A DNA stretch of 64,000 nt, taken from the NCBI RefSeq assembly GCF_008704205.1, contig NZ_VXLC01000037.1, positions 29,960-93,959 on the forward strand, in the 5' to 3' direction. This stretch comes from Nocardia colli. Lineage in GTDB: Bacteria; Actinomycetota; Actinomycetes; Mycobacteriales; Mycobacteriaceae. Of this stretch, positions 1 to 7,679 are shown piece after piece. Numbering within the stretch: position 1 is the first letter of the stretch; the number at the start of each line of letters is the position of its first letter. Made by a program: the position numbers and the translations under genes. The notes under the pieces are model-generated. The model did not search any database. It saw only the letters and a program-made list of their open reading frames with translations, and was not told where the DNA came from.

Positions 1-517
1 TGGCGATGCCGCCGATGTTCAACGCGGCCGAACGGCCGGGGCGTCCGGCGAGCCACAGCAGGTCGAACAGCGCGACCAGCGGGGCGCCCTGCCCGCCCGC
101 GGCGATGTCGCGCGAACGGAAGTCGCTGACCACCGGGAGCCCGGTCAGTTCGGCGATCCAGGCCGGTTGGCCGAGTTGCAGTGTGCCGTAGGTCTTTCCG
201 TCGGCCACCCAGTGGTACACCGTCTGACCGTGCGACGCGACGAGATCGGCTGTGCCGTCGAACAACTCGCGTGCCGCGGCCTCGGCGGCCGCCGCGAATT
301 CCTGCCCGATCGCGGTATCGAGCCGGCACACCGCCGCCATGTCGATCCGGCCCGGCGGCAGCGCGGCGATGAGTTCGGCGCGCAACGGATCCGGGTAGGC
401 CCGGCTCAGCTGACCGACCACCTCGACATGAATAGTGCTGTCCCGCAGCTGAATATCCGCGCCGACCGCATCGATCGCGTCGTGCGACGTGCCGGACATC
501 AATCCGATGACGCGCAC
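1..517 (-). CDS. anmK: Anhydro-N-acetylmuramic acid kinase, 3' part beyond window
   Basis: Cytoplasmic kinase that converts 1,6-anhydro-MurNAc to MurNAc-6-phosphate in cell-wall recycling. The 172 visible residues open with the family signature GLMSGTSHDAIDA (residues 5-17), the phosphate-binding start of this sugar-kinase fold, followed by SHGQTVYHW (95-103) and GGQGAPLV (141-148). The GTG start at 517-515 shares one base with the TAG stop of the symporter gene upstream, so the two are probably translationally coupled. The C-terminal half lies off the left edge. It is the last visible gene of a three-gene minus-strand unit with a symporter and a BadF-type kinase, which fits import and phosphorylation of wall sugars. 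No MurQ etherase gene is visible, so the fate of MurNAc-6-P cannot be judged here. Confidence 0.93.
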   Translation of the reverse strand, partial: MRVIGLMSGTSHDAIDAVGADIQLRDSTIHVEVVGQLSRAYPDPLRAELIAALPPGRIDMAAVCRLDTAIGQEFAAAAEAAARELFDGTADLVASHGQTVYHWVADGKTYGTLQLGQPAWIAELTGLPVVSDFRSRDIAAGGQGAPLVALFDLLWLAGRPGRSAALNIGGIA

Positions 518-2046
518 TAGGCCACCGCCTCGACCGGCTCGGCCGGAATCGGCTCGGGCGCCGGATGGAAGAAGCTGGACACCCCGCCGACGACCAGCGT
601 GACCAGTACGCCGATCGGCACCAGCCACTGTGCGGCGATGCCTTTCTCGGTCACCTTGCCCGCGACGGTCACGTCGATCTTGATCACCCGGACGATGACG
701 GTCATCACGATCACCGTGACCACGAACGCCAGCACCGCGTCGAACTGGTTGGCGCGCTTGATGAGTCGCCCGAGCAGGAACGCGCCGAGCAACGCGCCGT
801 AGGTGTACCCGGCGATGGTCAGCGCGGTCAGGTAGACGTTGCCGGTCGTCGCGCTGAAGCCCATGGCGAACAGCGCCATCAGCACCGCCCAGACCAGGGT
901 CATGTAGCGGGCCAGCTTTAGCAGCGCGTCGTCGGAGATCTCCCGGCGGGAGAAGCTGCGGATGATGTCGGCGACGGTCGAGTTGGCCATCGAGTTCAGC
1001 GCCGAGGACAGCGATCCCATGGCGGCGCCCAGGATGCCGGCCACCAGCAGCCCGGAGATCACCACCGGCAACCCGTGCAGGATGAAGTTCGGGTACAGGT
1101 TGTCCGAGGTGGCCAGGCCGAGTTCCTTCGGCGACTTGCCGCCGTTGTAGGACCACAGCAGCGCGCCGACCAGCGAGAACGCGGCGAACTGGATGGCGAC
1201 GAAGATGCCGGAGCCGATCATCGCCTTCTGGCTGTCGCGCAACGATCGGGTGGACAGAATGCGCTGCACGATCAGCTGATCCGAGCCGTGCGAGGCCATC
1301 GCGAAGATCGCGCCGCCGATGATCGCCGTCGGCAGGGCGAACGTGCTGGTGAGCACGTGGGCCAGGCCGAAGTCGGTATCGAAGATGTGGAACTTGCCGT
1401 TGTGCAGCGCGTCCGACCAGCCCTTGGCCCCGACGTGACCGGTGAGCACGCCGATCGCGATGATCGCGCCGGACAGGTACAGGCCCATCTGCAACGCGTC
1501 GGTCCAGATGACCGCCTTGATGCCGCCGAGGTAGGTGTAGACGACGGTCAGCAGCGTCAGCACGATGATGATGATGTCGTAGCCGAGATCGAGGCCGAAC
1601 TCGGCGAGCAGCAGCTTGATCGGGATGGCCGAGGCGAACAGGCGCACGCCCTCGGCCAGCAGCCGGGTGAACACGAACGTCACCGACGCGACGCCTTGCA
1701 GGTAGCGCCCGAAGCGCAACTCGAGATACTGGTAGGCGCTGACGAACCCGCCGCGCTTGTACAGCGGGATGAGCGCGGTGGCCACTATGGTGCGGCCGAT
1801 GATGTAGCCGATGGCCAGCTCGACATTGCCGAACGCCTGGTCGGTGTACGCGCCGCCGGGCACCGAGATGACCGTGAGCACGCTGGTCTCGGTGGCCACG
1901 ACGGAGAAGCACACCGTCCACCACGGCATCTTGCCCTCGCCGACGAAGTAGTCGTTGCTCGACTTCTGCTTGCCGGAAAGGCGCAGGCCGATCCATGCGA
2001 CAACGACGAGGTAGACGACGATGACGGCGACGTTGAGTGCGTTCAT
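517..2046 (-). CDS. Sodium:solute symporter (SSS family)
   Basis: A 509-residue integral membrane protein of the SSS/SLC5 (LeuT-fold) class that imports a solute with Na+. The N-terminus starts directly with a membrane helix and then the SSS-type loop SSNDYFVGEGKMPWW (about 29-43); GYIIGR, KAVIWTDALQ and many hydrophobic helices follow, enough for the usual 13 membrane segments. Length is normal for the family. The substrate cannot be read from sequence, but the gene sits between a BadF/NAGK-like kinase (73 bp upstream) and anmK (1-base overlap downstream). A wall-derived sugar such as GlcNAc, MurNAc or anhydro-MurNAc is therefore the best inference. Sialic-acid, proline or pantothenate type substrates remain possible from family membership alone. 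Confidence 0.9.
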   Translation of the reverse strand: MNALNVAVIVVYLVVVAWIGLRLSGKQKSSNDYFVGEGKMPWWTVCFSVVATETSVLTVISVPGGAYTDQAFGNVELAIGYIIGRTIVATALIPLYKRGGFVSAYQYLELRFGRYLQGVASVTFVFTRLLAEGVRLFASAIPIKLLLAEFGLDLGYDIIIIVLTLLTVVYTYLGGIKAVIWTDALQMGLYLSGAIIAIGVLTGHVGAKGWSDALHNGKFHIFDTDFGLAHVLTSTFALPTAIIGGAIFAMASHGSDQLIVQRILSTRSLRDSQKAMIGSGIFVAIQFAAFSLVGALLWSYNGGKSPKELGLATSDNLYPNFILHGLPVVISGLLVAGILGAAMGSLSSALNSMANSTVADIIRSFSRREISDDALLKLARYMTLVWAVLMALFAMGFSATTGNVYLTALTIAGYTYGALLGAFLLGRLIKRANQFDAVLAFVVTVIVMTVIVRVIKIDVTVAGKVTEKGIAAQWLVPIGVLVTLVVGGVSSFFHPAPEPIPAEPVEAVA

Positions 2047-2119
2047 CGCAGCTCCTCGGTAACGCGACTGGCGGATTGAAAGTAAGTGTCAGGGTCGATG
2101 TAAGTTCTGTCAATGAGTG

Positions 2120-3046
2120 TCACGTGATTCGCACCACTAACGTTTCCAGCACCGTGGTGGGGTCGACGGCCAGTAACGCGGCACCGTCGATCGGCCCGCC
2201 GAGCGCGGTCCGGCGATCGATGACCTGGCCTATTGCCGCGTCCAGCGGATCGAGCAGCGCCGGTCCGAGGTTGGCCAGCCCGCCGGTGATCGCGTAGGGG
2301 ACCGGCGGGGTGATGCCGGAGCGGTCGATCGTGGCGAGGACGGTGCGCGCGAGGGCGCGCCCCGCGGCGGTCATGATGGCGGCCGCGGTGTCGTCGGTCG
2401 CGGCGGACGCGGCGACGACCGGGGCGAAGCGCGCCGCGAGCAGGGCCGGATTCTCATGCTGGCCAAGGTGTTTCGGCAATTCATCGAGCTGTACCCCGTA
2501 CTGCTCGACGGCTTTCTCGGCGAGTTCGGTGTGTGTGCCGCGGCCGTCGAAGCAGCGCAGTGCGGCGCGCAGGCCCTCGGTCCCGATCCACGCGCCGCCG
2601 CCCTCGTCGCCGAGCAGCGGACCCCAGCCATCGGTCCTGGTGAACCGTCCCGCTGAGTCGACCGCGGTGGCCACGGCCCCGGTCCCGGCGGCCAGGACCA
2701 CGCCCGGTGCGCCGCCGAGCGCTCCGGCGTGCGCGGTGACCGCGTCGGAGGTGACGGCAACCGATTGCGCGCCGGGGATATCGGCCAGTTGCCGCGCGAG
2801 CAGCTCCGCCGCGTCCGGCGCGGCGGCAGCGCCCGCGGCCCCGACGAACAGCGTGAACGTGGTCCCGGACAGCGCGAGTCGATCGACGACGACGCGGATC
2901 GCCCGGTCCGCCGCCGCGACACCGCCCGCATTGGCCAGCCCGGGCGCCCCTGGCCCGTCGGCGGATCGCGTCTCGCGTCCGTCGAGCCGAAGGGAACCCC
3001 GGCAGCCGGTTTTACCGAGGTCGATCGCGAGAACGTGGTCGGTCAT
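2120..3046 (-). CDS. BadF/BadG-family sugar kinase (N-acetylglucosamine kinase-like)
   Basis: A 308-residue ATP-dependent kinase of the BadF/BadG/BcrA/NAGK group. Visible motifs are the phosphate-1 loop DLGKTG (residues 9-14), a glycine-rich AAGTGAVA segment, and GWGPLLGDEGGGAWIG near the middle, which in NAGK-like enzymes frames the sugar and ATP sites. A longer reading frame continues upstream, but the ATG at 3046 starts exactly at the conserved beta strand, so it is taken as the start. It is the first gene of the unit with the symporter and anmK. Likely substrate is GlcNAc or MurNAc released from peptidoglycan or from imported sugar. Related members act on glucosamine or are CoA-ester reductase activators; the latter is unlikely because no partner subunits are nearby. 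Confidence 0.85.
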   Translation of the reverse strand: MTDHVLAIDLGKTGCRGSLRLDGRETRSADGPGAPGLANAGGVAAADRAIRVVVDRLALSGTTFTLFVGAAGAAAAPDAAELLARQLADIPGAQSVAVTSDAVTAHAGALGGAPGVVLAAGTGAVATAVDSAGRFTRTDGWGPLLGDEGGGAWIGTEGLRAALRCFDGRGTHTELAEKAVEQYGVQLDELPKHLGQHENPALLAARFAPVVAASAATDDTAAAIMTAAGRALARTVLATIDRSGITPPVPYAITGGLANLGPALLDPLDAAIGQVIDRRTALGGPIDGAALLAVDPTTVLETLVVRIT

Positions 3047-3139
3047 CCGACCATCCTCGCGCGGTTGCCCGCGTTCCGGTGTCCTACGCCGGGAACATTC
3101 GTTCAAGACGGAACTGGGGAAGACGGCGACAGTGTGGGC

Positions 3140-3502
3140 ATGCACAGTTATGACCCGCTCGCCATCGCGAAGCGCCTCGACCTGTTCGACTTCCACGAGT
3201 TCGCCGGCTTCAACGGCGCGTCGTTCGCCGTCTTCCACGGCAGCGACCTGGCCAGTTCCGACTGGGAGTTGCATCCGGACACCGATGAACTGCTGATGGT
3301 GCTCGACGGCAGCGTCACCGTGGAGATCCTCACCGACATCGACAGCCATCGCATCCCACTCACCGCAGGCCAGTTCGCGATCGTGCCGAAGGGGCACTGG
3401 CACCGGCACACCGAGGTGCGCGACCTGGTCGAGATGTTCTTCACGCCGGGCGCGACCGAGGAATCCACCGCGGTCGATCCGCGCGTGCGGACCGGCGCCT
3501 GA
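3140..3502 (+). CDS. Small single-domain cupin protein
   Basis: A 120-residue beta-barrel protein with both cupin motifs: WELHPDTDELLMVLDG (about 46-61) and AGQFAIVPKGHWHRH (about 78-92). The His and Glu/Asp positions expected to hold a metal are present (HPDTDE, then HWHRH). Function within cupins is too varied to name a reaction; a small-molecule-binding or isomerase/dioxygenase role is possible. The ATG at 3140 is used; an in-frame GTG two codons earlier is an alternative. It lies 18 bp before an AraC-type regulator on the same strand, so the two are probably co-transcribed. It is divergent from the wall-sugar unit. Confidence 0.82.
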   Translation: MHSYDPLAIAKRLDLFDFHEFAGFNGASFAVFHGSDLASSDWELHPDTDELLMVLDGSVTVEILTDIDSHRIPLTAGQFAIVPKGHWHRHTEVRDLVEMFFTPGATEESTAVDPRVRTGA

Positions 3503-3520
3503 AGGTCGTAGCCTGGGCAG

Positions 3521-4276
3521 ATGAGCGACTGGGAGGCGGTGCGCTCGGTCGCGGGGCAGCGGATCGACGGCGTCGAAGTACTCGGGTTTCGCGATCGGGG
3601 CGGGGTCGGCTTGGACCTGCGGGTGATCCCGCGACCGGTGGTGATCGTGGTGATCGAGTTCGGCGACGGGCTGACCGTCGAGGGTTCGACCGAGCGAGTG
3701 CTGGGGAGTCTGGTCGCGGGGCTGTCGCCCGGTGCGGCACGCATCCGAGGCGAGCGGGTCCAATGTGTCGAGCTGCAATTGTCGCCGGTGGCGGCGTATT
3801 CGCTGCTCGGCGTCGCGCTGTCGGATCTCGACGACGCGGTGGTCGATCTGGACGAGGTGTGCGGCGGCGATGCGCGGCGGTTGCGCGAGCAATTGGCCGC
3901 CAGCACAACGTGGTCCGAGGCGTTCGCGTTGACCGACGCGTTCCTGGTGCGCAGATTCGGTGTGGCCGAAGTGGATCCGGAGGTGGCGATCAGCTGGGAC
4001 CGGATCGTCGCGAGCCGCGGCCTGGTCCGGATCGGCGAACTGGCCGCCGACTGCGGATGGAGCCGAAAACGGTTGTGGGCCAGGTTTTCCGCGCAACTCG
4101 GCCTGACGCCCAAGCGCGCGGCGATGCTGGTCCGCTTCGATCACGCGGTCGCCGGGCTGACCGCGGGCGCGGACACCGCCGAGGTCGCCTTCGCGTGCGG
4201 ATACGCGGATCAGTCGCACCTGCATCGCGATGTGCTGAGCTTCACCGGGCGCACCCCGGCGGCGCTGCTCGGCTGA
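3521..4276 (+). CDS. AraC/XylS-family transcriptional regulator
   Basis: A 251-residue regulator. The C-terminal ~100 residues form the double helix-turn-helix of the AraC family: IGELAADCGWSRKRLWARF, then DTAEVAFACGYADQSHLHRD and the closing FTGRTPAAL. The N-terminal half (1-150) is an effector or oligomerisation domain without a cupin signature that I can see. It follows the cupin gene by 18 bp and probably forms an operon with it. The neighbouring small cupin protein could supply a sensing function in trans, but that is inference. A hairpin starts at the base after its stop codon. Confidence 0.9.
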   Translation: MSDWEAVRSVAGQRIDGVEVLGFRDRGGVGLDLRVIPRPVVIVVIEFGDGLTVEGSTERVLGSLVAGLSPGAARIRGERVQCVELQLSPVAAYSLLGVALSDLDDAVVDLDEVCGGDARRLREQLAASTTWSEAFALTDAFLVRRFGVAEVDPEVAISWDRIVASRGLVRIGELAADCGWSRKRLWARFSAQLGLTPKRAAMLVRFDHAVAGLTAGADTAEVAFACGYADQSHLHRDVLSFTGRTPAALLG

Positions 4277-4301
4277 CGCGGGCAGTCTGCGGGTGCCCGC
4301 G
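4277..4301. terminator. Hairpin terminator between convergent genes
   Basis: CGCGGGCA and TGCCCGCG form an 8-bp perfect stem around a 9-base loop, starting at the base after the TGA of the AraC-type gene. There is no T-tract, as is common in actinomycetes. It sits between two convergent genes and could serve both strands. Confidence 0.6.
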
Positions 4302-4320
4302 CCAGCCGAGGTTCAGCGAA

Positions 4321-4875
4321 TCACGGTGTGGAGTAACCGATCAGGGCGCCGATGCCCGCGCCGATCGGAATGGTGACCAGCGCGCCGACGCCGCCGAGGA
4401 AGAAGCCGATCACCGCGCCGATGCCGGCCCCGATCAAGGCGCCGATGCCCGCGTTGTACTGCTTGCGGGCGATCGTGTCATCCTGCTGATCGACGAGTTG
4501 GGCCAGGTGTGAACTGATTTCCGGGGCGCTGACGGGGGTCATGGTCAGGGTGCGCCCGGTGTCGCTGATTTGTGGCCGCAGGCCGAAGGTTTGGCCGTTG
4601 GCGGTGATGGACGTGGGTAATGTCGCGATGACATTGCCCGCGTGATCGGTGAGCGTGACCGCGGCGGCGTCGCTGGTCAGGGCGAAGGCACCCGCGTCGA
4701 TGGTGGTGATCACCCCGCGCCCGTCCGTCGCCGTGGTGTATCCGATTCCGTGATCGACGCTGTGCACGCTGACCTCGGCCGATGGCTCGATTACTGGTTG
4801 GGCGTTGACCACGCCCGCAGTGATTCCGGTGGCCCCTACTGCGAGAAGGGCGGTGGCAAATCCTTTGACTTTCAT
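4321..4875 (-). CDS. Exported protein with C-terminal glycine-zipper segment, function unknown
   Basis: A 184-residue protein starting at the ATG at 4875, 7 bases after a GGGGA ribosome site (an ATG 15 bases upstream lacks one). It has a classical signal peptide (basic MKVKGF, hydrophobic core, VNA/QP cleavage near residue 25). The middle is a predicted beta-rich domain (GIGYTTATDGRGVITTIDAG onward). The last ~45 residues alternate G/A with hydrophobics (AGIGALIGAGIGAVIGFFLGG), a glycine-zipper pattern that inserts in or oligomerises at membranes. A clear paralogue lies at 59803-60504 with the same order of parts. I do not recognise a characterised family. The gene is monocistronic as far as can be seen. 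Confidence 0.75.
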   Translation of the reverse strand: MKVKGFATALLAVGATGITAGVVNAQPVIEPSAEVSVHSVDHGIGYTTATDGRGVITTIDAGAFALTSDAAAVTLTDHAGNVIATLPTSITANGQTFGLRPQISDTGRTLTMTPVSAPEISSHLAQLVDQQDDTIARKQYNAGIGALIGAGIGAVIGFFLGGVGALVTIPIGAGIGALIGYSTP

Positions 4876-5046
4876 CGTGTTTCCCCACATGTTCGGTCGG
4901 CCACGACAGCCGATACGTCCCCGTGAAGCCGGATCAGGCCACTTCCATTCTCACTCCGCGACCCGCATCGAGTGATCGATTCCGCGAATTCCGCGCAACG
5001 AATTCCGGCGAAATTGGCTGTCGTAATTCACCACGGCGCAAGGTAT

Positions 5047-5652
5047 TCAGGCCGCGACGGTGAGCGCGAATGGGACGAATCCCCGATTTCGAATCAGCGA
5101 GGGGACAAGCAGCATCAGGGCTTCCGGGCCGCGGGCGGTGGTGATGTCGCCGAGGTCTTCGATCCAGTCGGCGGGCCAGCCAAGGTCGGCGAGTAGTGCG
5201 GTGACCACTGCTTTCGCCGAATCGTCGTTACCGGACAGGAATGCGGTGGGTGGGATGCGCAGACTGTGCGGATCGGTCATCACTGTAAAGAACATGGTGT
5301 TGAGCGTCTTCACCACGCGGGTTCCCGGCAGCGCGGATTGGAGTCGCTCGGCGAGGCTGGGTTCGGATCCGCTGGGGCTGTGCGGGTTCGAGACATCGAT
5401 GAGGAGCTTGCCGTCCAGTGCCGCGGCGAGCGCGCCGAGTCGTTCGAGCGCGCCGTCGCCGGGAGTGGCGTTGATGACGATCTGTGCGGTGCGCGCCGCC
5501 GACTCGTAGTCGGCGATGGTGACCGGTGCGCCGGTCCAATTCAACGCGGCGGGGTTTCTGGTTCCGAGGGTGACCTCGTGTCCGGCGGTGGCCAGTTTGT
5601 TGGCCAGCGCGCTCGCTACGCGGCCGGAGCCCAGGATTCCGATGGTGCTCAT
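5047..5652 (-). CDS. NADP-dependent oxidoreductase of the F420-reductase-like (Fno/NpdG) fold
   Basis: A 201-residue single Rossmann-domain protein. It opens with MSTIGILGSGRVASALA, matching the GxGxxxxAL nucleotide loop, then VTLGTRNP, whose basic residue after beta-2 suggests NADP(H). NATPGDGALERL and LIDVSNPHSPSGSEPSLAERLQ are typical of small F420:NADP oxidoreductase-like proteins, where the second substrate is often unknown. The stop lies close to the end of conserved sequence, so the gene is intact. It follows the inositol-monophosphatase-like gene by 41 bp on the same strand and is probably its operon partner, both divergent from the LysR-type gene. Confidence 0.82.
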   Translation of the reverse strand: MSTIGILGSGRVASALANKLATAGHEVTLGTRNPAALNWTGAPVTIADYESAARTAQIVINATPGDGALERLGALAAALDGKLLIDVSNPHSPSGSEPSLAERLQSALPGTRVVKTLNTMFFTVMTDPHSLRIPPTAFLSGNDDSAKAVVTALLADLGWPADWIEDLGDITTARGPEALMLLVPSLIRNRGFVPFALTVAA

Positions 5653-5693
5653 GGTGTCTTCCTCAGTGCTTGTGGGACAAAAGGTTTCGGTGA

Positions 5694-6512
5694 TCAACGG
5701 ATTTCGGCGAGCACCCGTTGCGCCGCCGCGTGCACTCCGGGGGCGGCCGCGAGGAAGTCCTGGCTGCCCAGTTGCCATGGGGCGCCGAGGATGTCGGTGA
5801 CGATGCCGCCCGCCTCGCCGATCAACAGCGCACCGGCCACCAAGCCCGACCGGACATCGCTGAACTGCCAGAACACATCCGAGCGTCCGGCGGCGATCTG
5901 GATCAACTGCAGGGTCGACGGCACCGAGACCTTGGTGACGAGCGCGGCGTCGAGCATGGCGGCGACCGATTCGCCGATGCGGCGGAACGTATTTCGGTCC
6001 TCGCCCGGCTTCGCCTGCCCGGTGCCGACGAGGGCGGCGTCGAGGTTCGTCTTGGCCGAGGCGTGCATCGCGACTCCGTTGCGGAAGGCGCCGCCGCCGC
6101 GCACCGCGGTGAAGGTCTCGTCCAGCAGCGGCAGGTACACCGCGGTCAGGACCGGCTGGTTGTCGCGGACGAGGGTGGCGGTCACCGCCCAGTCGGCCAT
6201 GCCGTGGATGTAGTTGATGTTGCCCTCGACCGCGTCGGCGACCCACCATTCGCCGGCCGGCAGGTCGCCCGCGGACTGTTCGTCATCGATCCACCCGGAG
6301 CCCGGCCGGGCCGCCAGCAGCGGTTCGCGCAGGTACCGGAGGGATTCCGCGTCGGCGGCGTGGATCGCGGTGACCACGGCGTCGAGGCTGTCCAGCTCGG
6401 TCCGTGGCACGAAACGTTCGCGCAGGTGGGCCCCGGCGGAGCGCACCGTGGATACCACCGCGGGCAGCAGTTCGAGGTCCGCTTCGACGGTGGCGTTCAG
6501 CAAGTTCGACAT
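5694..6512 (-). CDS. Inositol-monophosphatase-family protein with variant metal motif
   Basis: A 272-residue protein of the Mg-dependent phosphomonoesterase superfamily (inositol monophosphatase, histidinol phosphatase, CysQ). The start at 6512 follows AGGATC and begins at a sensible N-terminus; an upstream alternative at 6569 would add 19 residues inside the intergenic region. The core motif normally written DPxDGT reads D93-A-V-E-G-N98 here. The upstream acidic motif is WIDDE (74-78), and the C-terminal FSDVRSGLVAGALLIGEAGG is retained. The second motif Asp is Glu and the Thr is Asn, so activity or metal preference may differ. It lies head to head with a LysR gene, suggesting regulation by it. 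Confidence 0.85.
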   Translation of the reverse strand: MSNLLNATVEADLELLPAVVSTVRSAGAHLRERFVPRTELDSLDAVVTAIHAADAESLRYLREPLLAARPGSGWIDDEQSAGDLPAGEWWVADAVEGNINYIHGMADWAVTATLVRDNQPVLTAVYLPLLDETFTAVRGGGAFRNGVAMHASAKTNLDAALVGTGQAKPGEDRNTFRRIGESVAAMLDAALVTKVSVPSTLQLIQIAAGRSDVFWQFSDVRSGLVAGALLIGEAGGIVTDILGAPWQLGSQDFLAAAPGVHAAAQRVLAEIR

Positions 6513-6611
6513 GATGATCCTGTTCGAAAGAGATATCGGGATAAGTGTTTTCGTGAGTTGCTGCCTCAACGCTAGAAACCTGGACCGTTGTCGTCAAATG
6601 CATTCCAGTAA

Positions 6612-6624
6612 GTAATAGAATTAC
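6612..6624. promoter_or_regulatory. GTAAT-AGA-ATTAC palindrome and leaderless start of the LysR gene
   Basis: A perfect 5-3-5 inverted repeat lies 4 bases before the LysR ATG. Within it TAGAAT (6616-6621) fits a TANNNT -10 hexamer, and its last base is 7 bases from the ATG, the spacing expected for a leaderless mRNA. No Shine-Dalgarno sequence is present. The palindrome could be an autoregulatory operator. Confidence 0.45.
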
Positions 6625-6628
6625 CCAC

Positions 6629-7564
6629 ATGCAATTGGATTTGAACCTGCTGACCGCGCTGGACGCGCTGCTCGAGGAGGGCAGCGTGGCCGGCGCGGCG
6701 GATCGGCTGCATCTCACCGCGCCCGCGGTGAGCCGGGCGCTCGGCCGGATCCGCCGGGTGATGGGCGACGAGATCCTGGTCCGCACCGGACGGACGATGA
6801 CGCCGACGCCGCGCGCGCTCGCGGTCCGCGAACAGGTGCACGCGCTGGTGCAGCAGGCGCAGTTGGTGCTGTCCGCCGAACACGATCTCGACCTGGCCAC
6901 GCTCGAACGGACGTTCACGCTGAAATGGCATGACGCCGTGGTCAATACGATCGGGCCCGACCTGCTCGCCGCGGTCCGCGCGCAAGCGCCCGGCGTCCGG
7001 CTGCGCCTGCTGGCCGAGGCGGACGCCGACACCGACGAACTGCGGCACGGTCACGTCGATCTCGAGATCGGTTCGAATCCGCCTGCGTCGGCCGACATCC
7101 GGCACGAGATCATGGCCAGTGACCGGCTCGTGGTCGCCGTGCCCGCGGACCATCCGGCGCAGCCCTTCGCTATCGAGGATTACGTTGCGGCGGAACACAT
7201 CACGGTATCCAGGCGCGGCCGCCTGCACGATCCGATCGACGACCTCCTGCACGCGCGCGGGCTGTCCCGCCGGGTCGTCGCCACCGTGCCGACCGTCACG
7301 GCGGCCCTGCGGTTCGTCGCGCGCGGCGACCTGGTCGCCACCATTCCGGAACGCATGACCGGCGCGATGGCCACCGATCTCGGCCTGCGCCTGGCGCCGC
7401 TGCCGCTCGACCCGATCTCGATTCCGGTGATCGCGGCCTGGCACCAGCGCTACGACGGCGACCGGGCGCACAGCTGGCTGCGCGAGCGGATTCGCACCGC
7501 CATCCACGCGGCCATCACCGGTCCGGACAAAGCCGACACCGGCCCGGAGCCGTCGATCTCATGA
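6629..7564 (+). CDS. LysR-family transcriptional regulator
   Basis: A 311-residue regulator with the LysR winged helix at the N-terminus: LNLLTALDALLEEGSVAGAADRLHLTAPAVSRALGRIR (residues 5-42). A linker helix and a two-lobe substrate-binding domain follow (about 90-300). It is transcribed away from the inositol-monophosphatase-like and NADP-reductase genes, the usual LysR arrangement, so these are its likely targets. The ligand is unknown. The mRNA looks leaderless. The C-terminal 20 residues are low-complexity and probably disordered. Confidence 0.92.
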   Translation: MQLDLNLLTALDALLEEGSVAGAADRLHLTAPAVSRALGRIRRVMGDEILVRTGRTMTPTPRALAVREQVHALVQQAQLVLSAEHDLDLATLERTFTLKWHDAVVNTIGPDLLAAVRAQAPGVRLRLLAEADADTDELRHGHVDLEIGSNPPASADIRHEIMASDRLVVAVPADHPAQPFAIEDYVAAEHITVSRRGRLHDPIDDLLHARGLSRRVVATVPTVTAALRFVARGDLVATIPERMTGAMATDLGLRLAPLPLDPISIPVIAAWHQRYDGDRAHSWLRERIRTAIHAAITGPDKADTGPEPSIS

Positions 7565-7679
7565 CAGCGCTCGGCGGAATCGCTACTGTCCGAGGAAATC
7601 AAGGCAGATCTTGTCGGCACGCGCTGGTGACCTCACGCATGTCGCGGGTTCTGCCCCTTCTCTATCTGGGGAGAACGCA

